A stretch of 64,000 bases of DNA. It comes from Ischnura elegans. Taxonomy: Eukaryota > Arthropoda > Insecta > Odonata > Coenagrionidae. The position numbers and the translations under genes are program-made. This document shows positions 49,101-61,100 of the stretch, one piece after another (position 1 is the first letter of the stretch; each line of letters starts with the position of its first letter). Where the stretch lies: contig NC_060251.1 in assembly GCF_921293095.1 (NCBI RefSeq), positions 38,607,644 through 38,671,643 on the forward strand, read 5' to 3'. Under the pieces are notes generated by a model. It was not told the origin of the DNA. It saw only the letters and a program-made list of their open reading frames with translations, and searched no databases.

Positions 49101-52100
49101 CAATATTGCCAAAAGTGGGACTCTTTTCTCTCACTAATTTGTGTGAATTATGAGGCACTAAATAAGCATTCAAGATTTGGGCAAACCATCAGATATATTT
49201 TATGCGGATCGTTTTATGTCCCTCATTTTCCACCTTCAACTACCTGAACAGTTGTAGTTAAAGTAGTTAAAGTTTATCTCCATAAATTGTAATGTCATTC
49301 ATTTGCAAATAAAAAATAGAATGTGCCGTAAAAATTTTGGACGCCCTTCTAAAACTGTAAATTTTTTCCCCTGCTATTACGTGTATATGTTTTCTTATGA
49401 GGTTTTGAGGTTTTTTCCCAATACCACCGAATACTGCACATATTGGTCATTTTACACCGGAGCGTTCAACTACTACACATGTACGAATAACCATGCTCTG
49501 GATAGGGGAAATCTACTTAGGCGGACTCAAACCCGCGACCTCTTGCAGGCGAAGACCTCACCCTGTCACCACCGGATGACAAGGAAAGCAGCAGTTTTCA
49601 CTTCGGTCGATATGTTACTTTCCAATACTGTGTAGTACTTAATAATTTGACAATAGGGGGATATGTAGTTAACCCTATCGCCGAAATACCTTTCGTCAAA
49701 ATCAAGGTCTTTGTTCTGTCGAGTTTTAAGTATTTGTTAATTATCCGCTTCATATATTTTTGCGAAGGTAGTTTCGTATTCATTTGAATCGTGCTCTAAG
49801 ATCGTGACCCATCACAAACAATGCAGTTACGTAATTCTTTTATCCGAAGTGCGTGGTTTGAGAGACGCTGGCAAGACTTGAAAAAAAATTTATCTTTTTT
49901 TTTTTAATAGATGCTGCTCAACAGACCGGAAACAATCTGTGTGTCGGAAAAAGTGTGTTTAGCTTGGATTATGTCATTGGTAGCGCGCGAATTTCTAATT
50001 TTTGTGGTCTGGATTGTTCAGCTTAGCTGCTGGTGCATGGCTTGGTTCTTATTGATAGTTTGTGGTATCTTCATTATTATGGGCTTTATTGATTTCCCCT
50101 GTGTTCATTTGAAAATCTAATGGATCGCCTGAGTCAAACGTGTGGAATGAATGACCGGAAACTTTTAAGTAAAATATGAGATTCATTATTTCACTAAGCA
50201 TTTTATAGCATTCCTTTTTGCCTCTCTGGCGGGAACTCAATATGGATTATATTTCTATGCTTTCATTAATTGATTAAGTTTATTTTGAAACTCAAGGCTC
50301 TACTTTTCATAACTTCGTTTTAATAAGGCATTAGGAAATGCTGTCATCTAGCCATAAAACCAAGGTACGATGCTAATAATTCTTAATTTGTAGCTCTGTG
50401 ATGTGAGTGGTAGCATTACATCTTCTCTGCATTATGGTATATGTTTTTCAAATATGTGTACGAATTACTTTCCAAGCACTGATTGGAACTGGTAGCAGAT
50501 GGTATGTTTTCCCTCTTTTTTCCTAAGTTTTAACTCCAGGAAATTTCACTTGCTGATTTCAATATACGAGCCTAATTTGCAATTACTCAATGAATTTGAA
50601 TTATGTACCTCATTATAAAACGTTTTATTTTAATGTTGTCCAATAAATATTACCTTTTCCTCGGAAAGTTGGTGTATACGCTGGTATTTTAAATGCTGTA
50701 TAATTCAATTAATTATTTTACTATGAACTATTCTGTATCTGCTGTATGTATAACTTCTTTGTTATTTTACTCTTATTATACTACTTTTGCAATTTCTTGC
50801 GTATTGTCTACTTGTTAGATTTGTACATAAATATTAATGATGCGAAAATTAATCAATTTAGATCGGTGGACCCCTCAGTGACCCTGGGGATAATTAAGTC
50901 TTCTTGTCGCAATTCATGGACAGCTTCTGTGATTGATATATTATTCCTGATTTTATATAATTATTTCAGTGGAATACTTTGTCAAGGCCGAGGTTTTGTA
51001 ATAATTATGTCCAGAAATTGATTTTTTGTGCGTGAGGATTATGTGGTTAATATCGGTGAAGTAGACTGCTATTTCATACATTGCCTTGTTGTCATTCACC
51101 TTAATCATCTACGCACCCATTTACTTCAATGTTGGTAAAATTGCCTTAGTTCTTGATTTTGATACATAGCTTGGAGAAATATTGCATACTGGCTTAATCC
51201 GTCACTTATGAATGTATGAAAACAACACATTTTTAATGCATTTCATTTAAATTTCTCGTGTTCATTATTGCATATATGTTTTACTTTTTGTATTAAAGTC
51301 ATTGCTGTAATACAAATAATACTTTTTCTGCAAGTAAAACAGCATTTGTTCACACATCTGCTCATTTTTAGAGGTAACTTGTCTCTGTTCAGTGTATTTT
51401 TTGCCGATGACTTTCCTTTATTTCACCTTGATCTATCCGTGAAAAGACTAGGTAATGGAATTTGTTGATATCTTGATCCTCTAGTTGGCACGAGTTTACC
51501 CTCATTTGCTGGCTAGCGGATGGTCCGTGGTACGTCTGGTGGACACTCCCGTGTAAAAAAGGCTATAAAATAATATATAGCGGATTCGATTGGCAAATGG
51601 AATACGTGTTGCCGCGTTTACTTCTAGGAGCTTGTTAACTTTTTTCTTTCGTATGCATCGAGTCCATCTTATTTTTAAATAAGTGCATCAAAATCGATTA
51701 CCCACGGTAATTTTGCTTGCTGAGGAATGCGTAATAGGCTGATTATCTCGGGTCCCTATTGACATATTACTAATCAACCTCCTTTTTGGTTTGAAGTGAC
51801 TGAGAAGTTCATTGTTACTCGTGTAGGATAATTGAATAGGGGAAAATGTTTGTTTTGTAAATTATAATTTAATTGTACCATTCACTCTATTACGGGCGGG
51901 TAGTTGAGGGTGGTATTCCACCTTGACTAGGGCGCAGGTCTGTGTATTTCACTCATTCAGGGCAATTGGATCTTCACCTGAGCCACGTAGCACCGTGAGA
52001 ATGTTTTGTAATGAATGTCCAAGTTCAACCGGAATGGGAACCCTGTACCCTTCTGTCAATAGACAGTCGCTGTACCCACTCGGACCCGTATGCATCTATA

Positions 52101-55100
52101 TTTGTTTCGCAACTTTTATGGGATGATATTTGTGACATTATTATATATTTAGCCGCCAGTCATATAAGGAATAAAAAATCCCGTGAATATGTAGTATTTT
52201 TATGAATCGATTCGCAGTTTTTGCGAGATTAATCTAACTTTTCACTCAACAATTCACTTATTCATATTTTTAAAAATCTTAATTAATTTTTTATACAAGG
52301 TATTCATCGCGTTAAAAACATAGTTCCTCCATCAGTGTTTTTCACTTATCAATCTCAATTACCTGAGTGAGGTTTTTAAATGAAGTCTTATTTGATGTGA
52401 GTTACTGATGAAGAAACTTATTTCATTTCGTCCTCCTACACAGTTGATAGATTTTTGGACCTTTTCGGAAAAATTATAATTTTTCAAAAGTTCGTCAAAC
52501 ATGCTTAGATCTCAAGGGCGCGAGTTCCGCAATTCTGGTTTCATCTACATCTACATAATACCCCGCAAGCCGCCTAAAAGATGTTTGGCAGGGGGTGTTA
52601 AGACACCAGCCGTTTTTACTTATGGTTTATGGAAGTCTTTTTTTTATTGTTAGATAGAAAGATAGATGTCTTTATTCGGGTGAGGTTGAAGTCCGCCCTT
52701 CCACCTAATCTTAATCGTTAGCGTAATTTCTTTCATGTATGTAAAGCTAATTTATCAATTACAATAGAAAAATGTACAATTATAATAGTAACTATTAGTG
52801 AAATTTCAAGCCAGGTAAACGAGGTATTATTTACGGATAGTAAACCAGATAAACAAGATTGTATGTGCCTTTGGAAAGTGTCCATTTATTTTGCCCGCGT
52901 CTTTTCTTCCCACACTTACCTCCGGTCGCGGAGACTCCCCTGAAGTTGACGCCGAGGCCGTCCTCGGAGGTGGCCATGGCGCCGTTGGCCGTCGAGATGC
53001 TGTCCCCGATGGCTGCGATCACTCGGATGTCCCCGGGCCGCAGCCGGTGCACGCTCGTCGGGTTCGTGGGCGACTTCGCTCCCGATTCCAGCGGGCACGG
53101 GAATCGCCTGGACGCTGGGATCTCCTCCTGCGTCCTCTATCATCGATAAGGGAAAAGATGACGTTAATTTTTAAGCCTCATGCGTAAGTTCTATCGTGTC
53201 AGGCGTAACATGATGGAATCCTTCATAATGTATCTGAAAGGAAAGACAATGGCAGGTTCCACAATTTATTAAATACTGCGACAGGTTTCAATGCATAGTA
53301 TCATCATCAGGCACTTGTAATAGAATTATTTCCACATATATAGTAGTGAAGAGGAATGAAGGGGTGGAAGAAAGGAAATAATTCTATTATAAGTGGCTGA
53401 TGATGATTATGCATTGAAATCGGTCGCAGTATTTAATAAATTGCGGAACCTGCCATTGTCTTTCCTTTCTGACATTTATGCGTAAGGACCAGTCATTGCA
53501 TGGCGATCTAAATAAACGATTAATCAAATTGGATCTAAGGTTTCCGCGAAGTTTCACCGCATTGTTTATGGCTTTCGGGCGTACCTCTGCGTAGTGTTGA
53601 CTCGAGTCGTCGACAGTTTCTTTAGCCATCCTGCTGGCAGCTTTGACCTCAACACGCCAGCAGGATGGCTGCAGAAACCGTCACCTGTATGCAACACTGC
53701 GCGGAGGAACGCCCGAAAGACGTTGCTAATGTGAAACCATTGATCAATTTGAATGGAGGCATGCAATATTTGCTTCCACGGAATTTCCATCAGGATCTAT
53801 GATTCGAACTGCCACGAGGATTTGAAATGGAGGTTACGCAACTTCACAGGGCACAGAAATTATAGGAAAAGGTTACCGCTATATTCTCAGTAGTTTAAGT
53901 GTTAACGCAAAGTGATGGTAGAAGGTACCTATGGTAAATGTATTTTCTGCTGGTCGCTACATTCGAGTGCATTGTGATTATATATTCTCTTGTACTATGT
54001 GACTGAACGCAGGTGAAGCCATTGGACGCGGATTGTCCTCTCTGTGCTGGGCGGTCCGGGAAAAGGACACACGGACCCATCCCACCACCCTGAATTGGTG
54101 GAATACACTGGCGTGGGACTTAGTCTGGCGTGAGCTCTACCCTCACATATACAAACAGTCCCATAAATTGTGTGTTATTTTTTATCTCTAATTTTAGTCA
54201 CTCCCCTCAAATTCTATTCATCAAAATTCAAAACCACTCACGTGTACCTTGTCGGCAGTGGCGGATCTACGGGGGGGGGGGGGGGGGGGGGGTGTGGGGG
54301 GTTTAAGCCCCCCTTGGGTATCCAATTTATCCAATTATCTGGATAGAAAGGTTATTTTTTCCGACCCCCTCTACTGCTGGTATTTTAAACCCCACTTAGC
54401 CCCCCCATGTCCCTGTCCTGGATCCGCCACTGCCTGTCGGTAGACCTTTAAATATCATTGGCCTCCGAGGCCGGCTGTATGATTTCATTGCGATAATTCT
54501 ACGCTTTTCAGTTCCCTAGGCTTTTTAGAGTTGTCAAGATTTGCAGAAGCCTTCGCCTGATATTCTGAAGGTCCTAAACGAACCTTTTTCTCTCTCGTAT
54601 TTTATCGCATTTTGTGCGAACCAGAAACATGATCGCTAAGACAGTGTCAACGTCGTTGATGACGTTTCTTAGCTTCTCTTCTGATAAGCTAACTACATCA
54701 CTTCGACGTAACCTCTCCGTAAGGCGAACCCTTAACTGTCGGTTGGAAATGTCACTGGTTACACACCATAAAGCTACTATTCGGTCATAGCGAATTCCGG
54801 TTAAGGGATTTTTTTTTCAGGGCGGATTTCATCCTTTGAATGCTAGACTTGCCCTGGCCCAGTGACCTTTTCCTATCCCATTTCTATGCCCAGCCAGGAT
54901 TAAGCTTAACCCCAGTTTATGGCTACAGTCCGTTTCGGCGCATTTTTCGCCATTTCGAGGTAGTACGTGTTTATTCATAGGTGCATTTCGGAAAGTGATC
55001 GAATCGTGCATCTGCAGCTCGTTTATAACCGTAATTGTATTCTGCGTAGATCTTTTGATCTCAGTAGTGCTGTCACGAGATTGCAATTACGTCTAGGGCG

Positions 55101-58100
55101 AAGGAAAGTATGCGCGGAGCGTAGAGAAATTGGAGAAATTAACCTATTCCTACAATTTCTGTGCCCTATGAAATTACGTAACCGCCATTCCTAATCCACG
55201 CGTTAGTTTGAATCGTAGATCCCGATGGAAATTTCGTGGAAGCAAATAGTGCATTTTTCCATAAACGTGTTTCAGGCGATTAATAGTTTATTTAGGTCAC
55301 CGTGCAACGACCTGGTACTTTCTCACGTTCAGCGAGTATCGCTGATGTGTTCACAACTTGAATAGTTGATGCTCGTTTAAGGTTTTGGTGTAGCTAATGT
55401 ATTTTCTTCCTAGGTCATAGCATTTAAGGTAATTTTAGTGAAGTTTATATTTATTCGCTAAACTCGCCTTTTCATCATTTACAAACCTGTTTTTGCCGTT
55501 CTCGAAGATTGTTGTCGACGTCATAAAGCTCTTTGTTGTTTTTCTTCAGATGTATCTGTCTATGGTTTGTATTACTGCAGTCAAACAATAGGGTGGTTTC
55601 TTATTATTTTTTTATTGCCTAAATCGAAAGATTATTACTCCTGGAGTACGCATTTAATGCTTTCAGATTTTTAAATGACGATCTCTATTTTTCGTGATTA
55701 AATGAAAAGTGAAAATTTTCAAGCCCCCGGAAACACGACGGCTAATTGCTGGTATGAATTCTGGGAAAAGCCTATGTGATGTCATTCTGGCTCCGGCTGC
55801 CACCATGTGAGGTCACCTTGATGCAAGGCTATGAGCGCCGATACGATGCAGGCTGATAGCATGTAGCGCTTGGCTTAGATAAGGATTATTAATACCTGAT
55901 CAAACGAAGAAAACTTTCCGACCTTACCCAGTTTTAATAGGTGATTATTAACACATGTCTCCCTGAGATTTGTGCCTCATGCATGAATTGGTAACCTCAG
56001 ACGATGTAAAACTCCTATCTACTCGTATAGAAACTAGGTCCCTATGACGTCACGTGGAGTGGCATCGCATGGGCGCCAATCTGGCCTTTTTCAAATGCGG
56101 TTAAAATTGACCATTACCATTCGTCTGAACTGGGATTTCTAACAAGAATTGCCATGAGAAAAAATTTGGAGAGAGAATGGGATTGAATGGGAATGAGAGA
56201 GAAATGGGATTTCTAAAACCAAATAATTTGTATATTTTGAAAACACTAATGGTGGGTAACGAATCGCAATCAATGCCTTTCGTTTTCTTTGATGAAGGAA
56301 TCTACCCTATTGGTAATATTGTAGCGGAATCATCCCTTTTGACTTTTAGCTGGATCTCGAGTCTTAGAGTTTATTGGTCTTTTGCACTGTCCTTTACGCT
56401 GCCAAGACTTCTTCCTCACTATGTTCTTAATATAAGTATTCGTTATAAATTGATATAAAATTATCTGTGGCTATATAATCACTACGGGACTTCATTTTAG
56501 GGAAGCGGATGTACTCTTTTACTACAAGCACAGCCATTGACCTTTCATTCGATTCCAATATTTTTTTCCTCATAACATATTCTGCTCCTGACTGGCCGTT
56601 ATTTTCAAGCCAATTTTAGGTAAGTATGTTTCGTTCATGTAAATACTCGTCTTATGCATGAAATTACCAAGGATATGATTAAGAATACATTATGATCGTA
56701 GAGTTACTCTAACATTGGTGGAATATCTTTCACTACTCGCTCAAGTCCAGATCTCGCGCCGTATTTTTTTCTCAAGCACATCGTTCAGGTGGAAGAGAAG
56801 AACGGAAGAGGAAGATCTCGGATTGGACACATAAAGCATGTGATGAAGAATCTAAAGGCCTGGTTACACGGTACATTAACACGTACAAGTTAATGTACGT
56901 TAGCGTGAATGATTTTGGTTGACCGGAACGGAACGAATGTACGAATGCATGAACCGAATTACAGAACAGGTTCTTTTTTCAGTACATACATTCGCACAAG
57001 CTGGGTGGTTGCACGGTGCATTTTGGCGTTCATTCTCGCATTCATAGATTTAGACATTAACCCGTACGTGTTAATCTATCGTGTAACCTGGCCTTAAAAC
57101 AGAAGAATGATATTATTGTTATTTAAAAGGTTAACTGATTGGAGAGATTAATGGAGAGACGCATCCAACAATTCTTCGGATTCCTTACTGATGATGGTGA
57201 TGTTATTCGGAAGAAGGTTTCTGGCAATTGCTTCTGGCTGACGTATCTGCTTATGAGCAATTAAATCAGTGATGAACATTTAGGAATTTTTCCTTGACAT
57301 ATTTAATTAGCCACAAAGGTGCTTGTAAAAAGATCAGCCATTGTATTTTTTTCGAGACATGTAAACCGATAAAATCGCAGGTCGATACCGGCCGCTGAAG
57401 TGTAAAAGTGGGTGGATGAAGTTGGAAAAATTTTATGAATTATATCTGAATGCATTTTATTCAAGCAGCTTGCTTACATAAAATTCTATAGGAATGGGTA
57501 TTCACGTCTTTTCCGTGTAACACTCGTTTAAAATTCTCGTCGTGTTCCTTAACATTACCAAAAATCTTTTTTTGCGTGTTTAGCGGCGCACAACGAAATT
57601 TCGTTGCGTTTCAATATTTCGCCATCCGCGTATCTCTCCATAAGTTCAAGGAGGTGGAAAAATCAGAAAGCAAGACACGTCCTTTGAGAGATGAAGCAGC
57701 AGGAGTGTCTTGATTTGTCTCCAGAGTATTTGTGTCGGGCGATAATACGTGCTTCCTTCCCAGATGTCACTCACAGTGCCCTAAAAGGATAATTCTTTTG
57801 TAGCGTAGGCTACGCGGAATGAAAAATTTCCTCGTTGAGGGTGGACGCTTTTTTGTGTATTCTTTTTATAGACTGCCGTGAATGGCAAAAGAAGTCGCTT
57901 TTATACATGCGTGGAATCGTCGAAATATCCCCGCCAGAACTCCAGCTATTATTATATAGGGTGTCCCATTTATCTTGGCCACACAAAATAACTATTTGTC
58001 CAGATGCAAATTCAAAAATGTGTCAAGCAAATGTTCATTAGCCGTCAGGGGGACATTAATCAGCGTAATTGCCTTCCTTGTAGCTTTGTTATTTACAAAG

Positions 58101-61100
58101 ATATGACCAGCGGTATGTCTTTTTTAAATGGCATCCTACATTTTTTATTCGGCAATTCATTTCATCTCCTAAAGACTTATTAAAAAATGTAGCACAGTGG
58201 ACCAATGACATAAACACAACGTTATGAAAACATAAGAAACTCGTCCACTTCCCGGAGTTAGCTGTAAACAAATGACAAGCAAGTCAATGTAGAACACAAA
58301 AGTCACTTTCAGCCCGGGACCACAACCGCGTCCACTTACTGGAGTTAGCAGTAAACAAATGACAACCAAGTCAAAACATGGTCCACTGTGAAAAATTTTG
58401 AATGAGTCTTTTAGAGATGACATGAATTGCCGAATAAAAAATGTAGGATGCCATTTGAAAAAGACATACCGCTGTTCATATCTTTGTAAATAATAAACGT
58501 ACAAGGAAGGCAATCATGCTGATTAATGTCTCCCTGACGGCTAATGAACATTTGCTTGACACATTTTTGAATTAACATCTGGACAAAAAGTTATTTCAGG
58601 TGGTCAAGATAAATGGAACACCCTGTATATGCTGCAGAAAATTATCTTGCTAGAAAATTATTCCTTAGGCTCGAGCACGGGTTGCCAAAAAAGCGCGGAT
58701 CCGATGGACCAACGCCGCAGGTGTGGTGGTGTATTTCTACGTAACTAAGGATGAGTCCATTTGCTAAAAGGTTTACCAAAACTGTCTGGTTTGTACTGGA
58801 ATGACTTATCCGGGTGGTCCTTAGTATTTTTTTTCGTATCGTTACATTTTGTGGGTTGTTTTCTCCAAAGATAATCGTCGTTGTGAATAGAGAATGACGT
58901 ATCAACGCAGAATGCCAAGACTGAGTAGTTGATAAAATTTGTTCATCAGTTTTCTTCAACGTTTATGCAATTTATTAGATTATATTTATCTCGATTTGCA
59001 ACTGTATTTGATTCGACTAATGTAATGGATCCTTGAATATTGACGCGATGTAATGCAAGTAGGTGGAGAGGCATGGAAGAGGCCCCTAGAACATTGACTC
59101 ATTCACTCGAACTCTCTGTTAAAGTGTTTACACTAATTGTAAGTAATGGTAGAAGTTGAGTGTCTGTGGGTGCATAAAGTAAATGTAATACATTTACTTC
59201 TGGTAGCTGCATTAGAATGCATTGCAGTTCAATATTGTACAGTATACCTGATTTTGACGATTCAACTGGCGGAGGTCTTATTTTTCGGAACGTCGTGTAC
59301 GGTGATTATTTTAGTGGGATCGTCAGTGATAGCAATTTATTTCTGTAAGCAACGACTATATACGAATTTAGAAATAAGTGTTCGTGTTATGGATGTGCGA
59401 TCCTCGAAATTTAGGCAAAAAAAGTAATCACGCTTAATCTTCCGTAGTATTAATATAGGAAATTGGAATAAACGTAAGAATTTGAATGCTCGTGTCCTAG
59501 CGAAGTAATTGGTCATTTATGGTTTCATACTTACTTACGTGATAGAAAATGTATCTATTGCCATTCTCGGTGTTTGATAAAATTTCCGTCGTACGTTTTC
59601 TTACTCCTCGCTGGGATCATCTCAACCTCTCGTTGGCTATAACCTCGTCCTTGATCAATAAATTTATATTTCAGGGTACTCGCTGCATGTAAAGAATAGT
59701 CTCGGCAAAGGAATGAGAATGCGTTTGCGTCCCACGTACCATACAGGAAAGTTAACCTCGTTAAATTTTGAGAGGCATATTATTTTGGTTTAATATTGAG
59801 TGCCTCTCTCGAGCTTAAGCACAGTGTATGTGGTTATCTAGTCGATGGGGTTGAATTTTTTTCCGATATCCACTCAGTAGATGAAATGGAATATTCATTA
59901 AATGCAGTCTTTGATTGATCGCGAATATTTGGGAAATTCGCGCATGGGTGACGCGGTCACGAGCATTTGTTTGCAGAGTTACGCTATCCTTGGGGTATGA
60001 CGTTTTCCTGACCGCGTGAAGTGAAGCAAATATTTGTCGTTCCGTAGAAATTTTTTTAGTCGTGTTTTTTTCCTCAAGGCAAAATGCTCTTTGGTTAGGA
60101 GCCGTTGTTCTCTTCTTTTTTTGGGGGGCATTTTCCTTCCGCAGTCCAATGTTCGAGGTAAAGTGAGGAAGCCCTTTTCTACGAACAACCGCTTGTCCCG
60201 GTGACAGTCAATTGTTTGGTCAGATATTTTATACGTTGGGTTCCCTTTTGAGGATTTTATGAGTCCGCAATTTGGGACAAGGATGAAAATATTTAGAAAC
60301 TTGGACGTCTTGACTTCTCTAGTACGCGTCATCCTCATTCAATTTCAGTCGAATTCCACGTATTTCCAAGGTCGAGAGGCGGTGACTACACCTCGTATGT
60401 ACTTGGAGCGGAATTCCTTAAATTGAATCTTCGAGTTTTTGCTCGCATTTGTAGAATAAGAGTTGCCGCCAACCCACGAGGAGTGATTATTATTATTAAT
60501 ATTATATTGTACAAGTTACAAGTTGGCTATTTGCCAGGTGGTAACAGTTTATACAAAAATTAAAAAGAAAAACAAAAATATTGCAAATGAGAAATACATT
60601 ACAAAAATGAAACTAGAAAGTGAATATTTAAAATTCAGTGATATTAATTTTCCAATATTAATCCTCTACACCTCTTCTTGAAAATCCTTACGTTGTTAGG
60701 GTAGGGCTTAAACAGTTCTGCAGGGAGTCTATTCCATTCCGTAATCGTCCTGTTGAGGTACGAGAATTTCTTTACGTCAGTCCTTTGCGGCCGGCATTTC
60801 ATCTTGTATTGGTGATCATGCCTACCAATATAGCTGGGGTATTCAATCTTCTTCCGTAGTTCCCCCCATGCCTTTTCCCCTTTCAGTATGCGGAAGAGTG
60901 CGCAAAGCCTATTTATTTTTCTTCTCCGTTCTAGAAAGAGGTGTTTTGAAGTGTTTTAATATTATTTTCATTTCTTTCTTTGTATAATTTCCATTTTTAA
61001 ACACATTTTATCTATTTTGTATGTGTCTGCTTTGTATATTTTGTTTTCTTACTCTTGGAGTTGAGTGAAAGTTAAAAAAAAAGTTTGCGGCACGAGCCGA

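Noticed and set aside
49518-49585. Functional tRNA gene
   Set aside because: A- and B-box-like sequences are present but no acceptor stem pairs and a SINE-type body follows.
52859-53187. Long plus-strand frames over the GC-rich PLB exon
   Set aside because: They are shadows of the minus-strand exon at 53127-52920.
59146-59427. 93-codon plus-strand frame with hydrophobic stretches
   Set aside because: AT-rich sequence often gives Leu/Ile/Val-rich frames. No family motif or splice context.
59979-60338. 119-codon minus-strand basic frame
   Set aside because: Composition is Lys/Arg-rich without domain pattern; no supporting neighbours.
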